From: Synchiropus splendidus
Lineage: Eukaryota > Chordata > Actinopteri > Syngnathiformes > Callionymidae
Direction: 5' to 3'
Length of the DNA stretch: 64,000 nucleotides
Assembly: GCF_027744825.2 (NCBI RefSeq)
Contig: NW_026527055.1
Span: forward strand, 1,054,001-1,118,000
The notes under the pieces were generated by a model. The model worked only from the letters and a program-made list of their open reading frames with translations. It searched no databases and was not told where the DNA came from. The position numbers and the translations under genes are program-made. Below are positions 17,001 to 23,520 of the stretch, piece after piece (position 1 is the stretch's first letter; each line of letters opens with the position of its first letter).

Positions 17001-17469
17001 GAATTATGACAGCTTCCGTTTTAGCATGGCTCAAGGAGTTGTAATAAGTTTCTGAAAGCATCCGAAAGGAGCCTTCGTGGTTCTTGTCGTCATATGGCGA
17101 GTAATGAGCCATTGATATCGTTTGTAACTTCGACTCCCCTGTGTCCAAAGGACGTGCCTCGCCTGGGTCCCAGTTCTCAGAGTATTCTTGATCAAACTTC
17201 TCGACTTGTTCACCAAATTTTTCTTTCACCCAACGAGCTACCCCCGCACCATCGGTTGGTCTCGGACATCTTCGTGGGTTCAGAAGCGTATACGAGCCGG
17301 GTGGCAAGATGTCCCAAAATTCCTGGTTTTCTAATCGTGTATCGATTATCAGAAAAGACCTCAGCACCCACATATCAGGGGGAGCAGTCACAACCTCAGA
17401 CTCAGCTATGGAAGCTCTTCTCTTAAGAGCTCCACCACTTTTTGGCACAACCTCTTTGCTCATTTCCAT
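13816..17469 (-). CDS. gag: Gag polyprotein, 1217 aa, with N-terminal macro-like domain
   Basis: First large ORF after the leader and directly upstream of pol, so Gag by position. It is about twice the usual retroviral Gag length. Domains seen: residues about 38-210 resemble a macro domain; 240-450 is low-complexity, with a PPAY late-budding type motif at 322-325 (PPxY recruits NEDD4-family ligases) and a likely coiled coil at 360-400; 455-645 is a globular segment I do not recognise; 660-900 is Pro/Ser/acidic-rich; 905-1065 is helical and could be capsid, with a weak major-homology-like stretch around 922-935 (KESNCEYVRRLNKEL); 1070-1165 is a basic Arg/Gln/Gly/Pro-rich tail without any CCHC knuckle, as in foamy Gag, which binds nucleic acid through basic Gly/Arg boxes. 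ATG at 17469 in context AAAATGG; a second ATG is two codons on. The TGA overlaps a pol ATG. Gag identity is inferred from position; only the domains are visible. Confidence 0.88.
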   Translation of the reverse strand: MEMSKEVVPKSGGALKRRASIAESEVVTAPPDMWVLRSFLIIDTRLENQEFWDILPPGSYTLLNPRRCPRPTDGAGVARWVKEKFGEQVEKFDQEYSENWDPGEARPLDTGESKLQTISMAHYSPYDDKNHEGSFRMLSETYYNSLSHAKTEAVIIPVFGTGVFNYPLEKAVQTCLEHAQHWVNYNFESARMVILLASEAGLRQEIIKQLVERNKVYPVKVQDYAATHGCPLDATLVDGLMKKPKVSKLYKESTHDHDAGSITESFASQYQHYSSPARPGIYPRGELQNVQSMYQATGTLPLTNKEPLDTALQEIVKLPTAPPAYEADPALRDHSYATPARVRFFDSSENDPDDGESLSLSETDRGVIARSLERMSEQLSAITRQIGSQQDQLDRSLSQGGLVCTLGSQGNRPHAIQPLNPSNGSIGALDLNASENPDVRDPGSSEPALGEIPVIRMDNGSMFVILHTSTAKYKPNGDNVVIPTRKWNGLEEVKAFTPWRKKIGKRDFNHRLSLLGEEVRDRNYRALEQVHQLDFTECEDSPVAAVYVTPLVHSRSVEGQIHAGASKIARLELSKVTLDLNPPESLGVLTNAQLARWVTATYATLTSLGYFETVTCLIGDRQLAKTLYDTVLLLKQDKFAKYLENSPQLQRGLEDEEHREPEEPRVPFRPSSASTPRPPTPLPRSPRVEQSPSPPTDRQPTRMVQARNSRGRKITWGEYDATKWPCDPDEEGLRERPTAHAYDPVVHQQPPEPDWNKEIITPQWFPHDRKERARRMRSPSSEEIGGWQGVSRSFKQAYLARGYDAHRNSLTDIYSHMPRATRLPTDSWERRSPCPSDSDDQSDDDSGSDSDPTLGPQPDPPTPSRQGSRMASTGRIGRQRTQLAVSILAGGPPPEPRQNTDVRVSNKITVADLCKALPKRKDKESNCEYVRRLNKELSPSQMADPVISKYVSKGNGLDLVQGQTLMDLLTSDMATLLTSQVEATIRDLVDKVNKGEMSLLQAYSILADEGADESQVKHFLVQINCPDQAKLVLEFLQVKGLDAKTEVISRHSSVMAVRRALRKEKERPDVPEARPSKNEQRGKSLPPFGKVTAKPQYGPARTQSTFPPRKDRNQQDIRPNGQGGAKRPPFNKNVNGSASNAPRQPHWRQDRADNRSQAKGQERPRPKPVSEEEWKAMTQEQREAVILAAARRNQDMGRDLTAAQRKVLEKHEPKTQQ
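14210..14228. other. Short perfect hairpin inside gag
   Basis: gggggaag (14210-14217) and cttccccc (14221-14228) form an 8-bp GC-rich stem with a 3-nt loop, about 390 nt upstream of the gag stop, in the basic-tail coding region. It could be a structured RNA element or a chance result of codon composition. Confidence 0.4.
16840..17358 (-). other. Macro-like domain at the N-terminus of Gag
   Basis: Gag residues about 38-210 follow the order of macro-domain landmarks: a beta strand ending LLNPRR where the family has its Asn-containing loop; GAGVARWVKEKFG (74-86) at the glycine-rich loop 1 and following helix; GEARPLDTG (103-111) where the family has a G-x-A/T stretch; YYNSLSHAK (142-150); VIIPVFGTGVFNYPLEKA (154-171) at loop 2, the most diagnostic part; and a last strand ARMVILL (190-196). 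Macro domains bind ADP-ribose and some remove it from proteins; alphavirus and coronavirus versions oppose antiviral PARPs. The first loop lacks the usual N-x-x-N arrangement, so hydrolase activity is doubtful and binding is more likely. The call is by pattern only. Confidence 0.75.
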
Positions 17470-17901
17470 TTTTCAATCTCAGTCAAATTATTTTTAAGGA
17501 ATTCACTTTACCGGCTATGAACAGTTTCCCGAACTATGCCGCTGCTTCCTGCTGCAGTTCCCCGGTTGTCCTTAGCGGACTCTTTACCATGGGGTGCCCG
17601 TTATAAGGCCTCACGGGACTTTTTGCTGTACTTCTGTATTCCAGCTATATTATATAGTTGTACTACAATTACCTTAATACTTTAACTATCCTGCTTGGGG
17701 TGATCAGTCCCAAGGGACAGTCTTTCGGTAAATTGTAGAGTCAACACGATCGTACGTTGTCGAGTGATAGAGCCTGAATCTTTCTCTTTGATTCAAAACT
17801 CAGAGATTGTAGGATCCATCTATTCACTACCGAACTTTTCCCGCCAGAATTTTAATCTGTGGTCCAGTTACTCACAAATAGATTGTACGTTTTTCAATCA
17901 T
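17470..17901 (-). other. Untranslated 5' leader between PBS and gag
   Basis: 432 bp with no long ORF. It should carry RNA packaging and dimerisation signals, which cannot be located by eye. Donor-like sequences are present (GTGAGT at 17875-17870; GGTAAAGT near 17512-17505), but weaker in context than the one at 18400 in the LTR. Confidence 0.7.
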
Positions 17902-17919
17902 GTCCCTGTTCGGGCGCCA
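17902..17919 (-). other. Primer binding site, tRNA-Lys3 type
   Basis: The viral strand reads TGGCGCCCGAACAGGGAC directly after the LTR end, the 18-nt complement of the 3' end of tRNA-Lys (UUU), known as Lys3 and used by HIV-1 and other lentiviruses and some betaretroviruses. Foamy viruses normally use tRNA-Lys1,2, which differs in the second half of the site. Confidence 0.95.
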
Positions 17920-18161
17920 TGTCGTCGGGTTTAGGTTTTCAAGGTCTTGTGTACAAGGCGATTAGCTATAACATAAGCCGTCCCGAGTTCCAAGCACACT
18001 ACCTCCCTTTGCCTCTCTGGTAAAGGGCCCCTCGGTTGGTCAACTCAGTCAGCCTCTTGTTGCGGACACGGTTCTAAAACTATAATAAGCATATCAACTA
18101 TACCTTATTATATTAGTGAGTAGTGTCGGCGCTTCACTGAGCGGGTTATTTAATTAGCCCG

Positions 18162-18179
18162 ACCTGTTAAAAAACAGGT
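18162..18179. other. Hairpin in U5/R of the 5' LTR
   Basis: A perfect 7-bp inverted repeat, acctgtt (18162-18168) and aacaggt (18173-18179), with a 4-nt A loop. It lies 8 nt from the candidate ATTAAA at 18149-18154, so it could present or hide that signal in RNA. The function is inferred. Confidence 0.5.
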
Positions 18180-18394
18180 TCTTGACCTTACAATGCTACA
18201 CCTCTTACCGTAGTCTCTTTACTTAACTTCGTTTAGGGACTCATGATCGGATCCTAAATCCATTCCTTTCAAATAACATTTTCCCCATAAATGCCTAAAA
18301 CTACCACCTAATCATTGACACAATAATTCAGGATGGAATAATGCTGCCATGTGAGACACTCATTAAATGTGCAACAGGAGGAAATCAAACAGTA

Positions 18395-18402
18395 ACTCAC
18401 CT
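18395..18402 (-). promoter_or_regulatory. Candidate major 5' splice donor in the LTR
   Basis: The viral strand reads ATAG|GTGAGTTA, a full match to the AG|GTRAGT donor consensus, with the junction between 18401 and 18400. It lies about 775 nt downstream of the predicted start site and inside the LTR. Foamy viruses also have their main donor inside the LTR. A weaker GTGAGT without AG before it is at 17875-17870 in the leader. Confidence 0.5.
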
Positions 18403-18667
18403 ATAACCCAATTGATGGTAGTAGGTAGGAGCCAGTTGATTCTTTAGTAGTCAGGGATCCACGCCGTTGTGCCTTTTCAGTACTTAATTCGTACTCAATT
18501 TTATTTTGTTTTTTGTCACAAAAATGTTTCTTCAAAAAATTAATAAAAGAATAGTAAAAACAGCAAAGTCAACCAAAAACAATAAAATCCATAAACTCAA
18601 GGGTATTGCCAGACGCTGATACCCAACAATATCAAAAGTACCGCCAGACGCTGGTACTAGTACATAT

Positions 18668-19028
18668 ACTTCAAAAACCATATAATCAAAAATACTTCAA
18701 AAACCGTATAATTAAAAATACTTCAAAACCATATAGTCAAAAATACTTCAAAGACCGTATAATTAAAAATACTTCAAAACCATATAATCAAAAACACTTC
18801 AAAAGCCGTATAATTAAGAATACTTCAAAACCATATAATCAAAAACACTTCAAAAGCCGTATAATTAAGAATACTTCAAAACCATATAATCAAAAACACT
18901 TCAAAAGCCGTATAATTAAAATACTTCAAAAGCCGTATAATTAAAATACTTCAAAACCATATAATCAAAATTACTTCAAAAGCCGTATAATTAAAAATAC
19001 TTAAATCATATAATCAAAATTACTTCAA
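18668..19028. repeat. 51-bp tandem repeat in the transcribed part of the 5' LTR
   Basis: About seven repeats built from two alternating half-units of about 25 bp, one with ccatataatcaaaa and one with gccgtataattaa, each preceded by acttcaaaa. The full unit is 51 bp and the central copies are identical. It lies downstream of the predicted start site, so it should be in R of the viral RNA. On the plus strand it gives a spurious repetitive 112-codon ORF. Confidence 0.9.
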
Positions 19029-19200
19029 TAAAAAGGATTAATTCAAAAATAGTAAAAGAGAAATAAAAGATGAGTTGAAATCAAATGGTCCGAGAGCAAA
19101 CAGCAAGAGCACCGTCCCAAGATAAGATAAAAACTTACGGCGGACAAACGCGGGCGAAGATCCAAAAAGAGCAAGAACTCAGGGTCACATCTCCGAGCGC

Positions 19201-19207
19201 TTATATA
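19201..19207 (-). promoter_or_regulatory. LTR promoter TATA box
   Basis: The minus strand reads CTATATAAGC here, a good TATA box, in the 5' LTR. A CCAAT motif (ccaat on the plus strand at 19257-19261, so ATTGG on the viral strand) lies about 50 bp upstream. Transcription would start near 19175. The same elements occur in the left LTR at 1021-1027 and 1077-1081. Confidence 0.75.
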
Positions 19208-19446
19208 GCGACACACGGCTTTGAAGACATACCGACATCCGTTTTCTCACGCCAAGCCAATTAGTCATATCTATAACTTATCTTGTTTTTTCTCCAGGTG
19301 GCCTTTTGAAGTTCCTCCCTCAAAAGGATACATGTTCGGTGATAGATCATATTAGTGTCAATTGCGTCAGCACTTACATCATTTTTTATACGTCACGGTT
19401 GCCCGGTTCACCATATTAGGTCAATACATCCACTCCATTTTGTCAG

Positions 19447-19511
19447 CACGTGCGCACAGGTTCAAACTAAGTTCAAGATGGCCGCTTCAAATGAGCGCGC
19501 CTTCAAGGTCA
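19447..19511. promoter_or_regulatory. U3 cluster of candidate host transcription-factor motifs
   Basis: Within 65 bp of U3, about 240-310 bp upstream of the TATA box, lie an E-box CACGTG (19447-19452), a YY1-type motif CAAGATGGCCGC (19474-19485) and TCAAGGTCA (19503-19511), which equals the extended half-site bound by ERR/NR5A nuclear receptors. The left LTR has the same motifs (1265-1270, 1292-1303, 1321-1329). Motif matches are seen; binding is inference. Confidence 0.35.
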
Positions 19512-19602
19512 TTCTCAGATCCAAGCACACAGCTGTTCGTGAGTTCAAACGCGCATGATCAAACGCATACAGGTTCACTAAAGTTTGAAACATTAAACAA
19601 TT

Positions 19603-19695
19603 AATGATAAAAAATCAAAAACAATATCAAATATTATTTAGCAGGTCCCTTAATGATAAAAAACAGAAACAATATCAAATATTATTTGGCAGGTT
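19603..19695. repeat. 49-bp direct duplication in U3 (5' LTR)
   Basis: Two copies of about 44 bp starting aatgataaaaaa and ending ggcaggt or agcaggt lie at 19603-19646 and 19652-19695 (period 49) with a few mismatches. They sit near the viral start of U3, about 400-490 bp upstream of the TATA box. The pair is also in the left LTR at 1421-1464 and 1470-1513, so it predates integration. Duplicated U3 segments often act as enhancers in retroviruses; that role is inferred. Confidence 0.8.
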
Positions 19696-19733
19696 TTGAT
19701 TATAATATTTTCGAACTTCCAGTGTATACAACA

Positions 19734-22150
19734 GGCTGAAAACGTGTTTCCCGCATTGTGCCATAACTTTGCAAGAAAGCTTCAGAACATGAAATTTTAA
19801 ACTTCCACTATAGCAGAAAAGGTCTTTCTGGTAGTTGTACATCAAATCTAAGCTGTCTGAAGTGTTTTTCCAAACTTTACAACATTTTTACGTTTGGCGT
19901 TCGGGAACCCACCTTCTCTCAAGCTGAAAACGCGTTTTCTGCATTGTGCCATAACTTTGCAGGAAACTTAAGAATATAAAATTTTAACCTCCCACTATTG
20001 CAGAAAGGGTCTTTCTAGTAGTTGCACATCAAATCTAAGCTGTCTGAAGTGTTTTTCCAAAGTTATCTACATTTTCATGTTTGGCGATCCGGAATCGACC
20101 TTATCTCAGGCTGAAAACGCGTTATACGCATTGTGCCATAACTTTGCATAAAGCTTCAGAACATGAAATTTTCACCTCCCACTATAGCAGAAAGGGTCTT
20201 TCTAGTAGTTGCAGATCGAATCTAAGCTGTCTGAAATGTTTTTCAAAAGTTATCAACATTTTTATGTTTGCCGTTCTGGAACCCACCTTATCTCAGTCTG
20301 AAAACGTGTTTTCTGCATTGTGCCATAACTTTGCAGGGAAGCCTCAGAACATGAAATTTTCACCTACCGCTATAGTAGAAAGGGTCTTTCTAGTAGTTGC
20401 ACATCAAATCTAGGCTGTCTGAATTGTTTTTCCAAAGTTATCAACATTTTTTTGGTTGGCGTTCCAGAATCGACCTTACCTCAGGCTGAAAACGCCTTTT
20501 ACACATTGTTTCATAACTTTGCAGGGAAGCTTCAGAACATCAAATTTTCACCTCCCACTATAGTAGAAAGGGTCTTTCTAGTAGTTGCACATCAAATCTA
20601 AGCTGTCTGAAGTGTTTTTCCAAAGTTATCAACATTTTTATGTTTGGCGTTCCGGAATCGACCTTATCTCAGGCTGAAAACGCGTTTTACGCATTGTGCC
20701 ATAACTTTGCAGGGAAGCTTCAGAACATTAAATTTTCAAATCCCACTATAGCAGAAAGGGACTTTCGAGTAGTTGCACATCAAATCTAAGCTGTCTGAAG
20801 TGTTCTTCCAAAGTTATCAACATTTTTATGTTTGGCGTTCCGGAACCCACCTTATCTCAGGCTGTGAGTGCGTTTTCTGCATTGTGGCATAACTTTGCAG
20901 GGAAACTTCAGAACATGAAATTTTCATCTCCCACTATAGCAGAAATGGTCTTTCTAGTAGTTGCACATGAAATCTAAGCTGTCTGAAGTGTTTTTTCGAA
21001 GTTATCATATTTTTATGTGTGGCGTTCTGGAACCCACCTTATCTCAGTCTAAAAACGTGTTTTTTGCATTGTGCCATAACTTTGCAGGGAAGCCTCAGAA
21101 CATGAAATTTTCACCTGCCGCTATAGTAGAAAGGGTCTTTCTAGTAGTTGCACATCAAATCTAAGCTGTCTGAAGTGTTTTTACAAAGTTATCAACTTTT
21201 TTATGTTTCCAGTTCCGGAATCGACCTTATGTGAGGCTGAAAACGCGTTTTACGCATTGAGCCATAACTTTGCAAGGAAGCTTCAAAACATAAAAATTTC
21301 ACATCCCACTACAGCAGAAAGGGTATTTCTAGTAGTTACACTTCAAATCTAAGCTGTCTGGTGTTTTTCCAAAGTTATCAACATTTTTATGTTTCTCGTT
21401 CCTGAACCCACCTTATATCAGGCTGAAAATGCGTTTTCTGCATTGTGCCATAATTTTGCAGGGAAGCTTCAGAACATGAAATTTTCACCTCCCACTATAG
21501 CAGAAAGGGTATTTGTAGTAGTTACACTTCAAATCTAAGCTGTCTGAAGTGTTTTTTTTTAAAGTTATCAAGATTTTTATGTTTGGCGTTCCGGAATCCA
21601 CCTTATCTCAGGCTGAAAACGCGTTTTTTGCATTGTTCCATAACTTTGCAGGGAAGCTTCAGAACATGAAATGTTCACCTCCCACTATCGCAGAAAGGGC
21701 CTTTTTAGTAGTTGCACATCAAATCTATGCTGTCTGAAGTGTTTTTCCAAAGTTGTCAATATTTTTATGTTTGGCGTTCCAAAACCCACCTTATCTCAGG
21801 CTGAAAACATGTTTTACGCATTGTACCATAACTTTGCATAAAGCTTCAGCACATGAAATTTTCACCTCCCACTATAGCAGAAAGGGTCTTTCTAGCAGTT
21901 GCAGATCAAATCTAAGCTGTCTGAAATGTTTTTTCAAAGTTATCAACATTTTTATGTTTGGCGTTCTGGAACCCACCTTATCTCAGTCTGCAAACGTGTT
22001 TTTTGCATTGTGCCATAACTTTGCAGGGAAGCCTCAGAACATGACATTTTCACCTGCCGCTTTTGTAGAAAGGGTCTTTCTAGCAGTTGCACATCAAATC
22101 TAAGCTGTCTGAAGTGTTTTTCCAAAGTTATCAACATTTTTATGTTTGGC
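19734..22150. repeat. Satellite block repeated at about 23489 (offset 3755) and in part at 29866 (offset 10132)
   Basis: The first units after the provirus share rare variants with 23489 onward and with 29866 onward: gtgtttcccgcattg (29866 only), ttttaaacttccac, tttttacgtttggcgttcggg and catgtttggcgatcc. The block at 29866 is the closest to the provirus flank. It later departs from the first copy by deletion near 30960. Limits are approximate. Confidence 0.75.
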
Positions 22151-23057
22151 GTTCCGGAATCGACCTTATCTCAGGCTGAAAACGCGTTTTACGCATTGTG
22201 CCATAACTTTGCATAAAGCTTCAGAACATGAAATTTTCACCTCCCAGTATAGTAGAAAGGGTCTTTCTAGTAGTTGCACATCAAATCTATGCTGTCTGAA
22301 GTGTTTTTCCAAAGTTGTCAACAATTTTATGTTTGGCGTTCCGGAATCGACCTTATCTCAGGCTGAAAACGCGTTTTCTGCATTGTGCCATATATTCTAA
22401 GGGAAGGTTCAGAACATGAAATTTTCACCTCCCACAATAGCATATAGGGTCTTTCTAATAGTTGCACATCAAATCTAAGCTGTCTGAAGTGTTTTTCGAA
22501 CGTTATCAAGATTTTTATGTTTGGCGTTCCGGAATCGACCTTATCACGGGATGAAAAATCGTTTTCTGCATTGTCCCATAACTTTGCAGGGAAGCTTCAG
22601 AACTTGAAATTTTGACCTCCCAATATAGCAGAAAGGGTCTTTCTAGTAGATGCAAATCAAATCTAAGCTGACTGAAGTGTTTTTCGAAAGTTATCAACAT
22701 TTTTATGTTTGGCGTTCCGGAATCGACCTTATCACGGGATGAAAAATCGTTTTCTGCATTGTCCCATAACTTTGCAGGGAAGCTTCAGAACTTGAAATTT
22801 TGACCTCCCAATATAGCAGAAAGGGTCTTTCTAGTAGATGCAAATCAAATCTAAGCTGACTGAAGTGTTTTTCGAAAGTTATCAACATTTTTATGTTTGG
22901 CGTTCCGGAACCCACCTTATCTCAGGCTGAAAACGCGTTATACATATTTTGCCATAACTTTGCAGGGAAGCTTCAGAACATGAAATTTTCACCTCCAACT
23001 ATAGCAGAAAGGTTCTTTCTAGTAGTTGCACATTAAATCTAAGCTGTCTGAAGAGTT

Positions 23058-23520
23058 TTTCCAAAGTTATCAACATTTTTTTGTTTGGCGTTCCAGAATC
23101 GACCTTATCTCAGGCTGAAAACGCGTTTTCGGAATTGTGCCATAACTTGGCATGGAAGCTTCAGAACATGAAATTTCCACCTCCCACTATAGCAGAAAGG
23201 GTCTTTCTAGTAGTTGCACATTAAATCTAAGCTGTCTGAAGAGTTTTTCCAAAGTTATCAACATTTTTTTGTTTGGCGTTCCGGAATCGACCTTATCTCA
23301 GGCTGAAAACGCGTTTTCGGAATTGTGCCATAACTTGGCATGGAAGCTTCAGAACATGAAATTTCCACCTCCCACTATAGCAGAAAGGGTCTTTCTAGTA
23401 GTTGCACATTAAATCTAAGCTGTCTGAAGAGTTTTTCCAAAGTTATCAACATTTTTTTGTTTGGCGTTCCGGAATCGACCTTATCTCAGGCTGAAAACGC
23501 GTTTTCGGAATTGTGCCATA
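23058..23520. repeat. Run of near-identical adjacent satellite monomers
   Basis: Successive units carry the same rare variants (ttttcggaattgtgcc, cataacttggcatgg, gcacattaaatctaag, aagagtttttcc), showing recent single-unit amplification. Similar adjacent identical pairs occur at about 22500-22915 and 60441-60811. Confidence 0.8.

Larger units (their letters stand above)
1..19733 (-). mobile_element. Large complex endogenous retrovirus (provirus), foamy-like organisation
   Basis: Directly seen: two near-identical LTRs (1-1551 and 17920-19733) in the same orientation flank a gag-pol-env region with a primer binding site next to the right LTR and a polypurine tract next to the left LTR, so the virus is transcribed right to left. 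The left LTR is cut by the window edge: the right copy has 261 further bp on its U5 side, so the element should be about 20 kb in all. Eight ORFs (1217, 1080, 536, 1493, 69, 216, 297 and 392 codons) are open. Gag without CCHC boxes, a Pol ATG overlapping the gag stop, a long Env leader and downstream regulatory-type ORFs recall Spumaretrovirinae. The tRNA-Lys3 site and extra ORFs do not fit the mammalian members. Family placement is inference. The right-hand host flank is satellite DNA; the left flank and target duplication are outside the window. Confidence 0.97.
17920..19733 (-). repeat. 5' LTR, complete (1814 bp)
   Basis: The viral strand begins TGTTGT at 19733 and ends ACGACA at 17920, an imperfect 6-bp terminal inverted repeat with the usual TG...CA ends. 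The end at 17920 abuts the primer binding site with no gap. The end at 19733 is exactly where similarity with the left LTR stops and satellite begins. With the TATA box at 19201-19207, U3 would be about 555 bp and R plus U5 about 1.25 kb, an unusually long transcribed LTR part like that of foamy viruses. The R/U5 border is uncertain. Confidence 0.97.
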
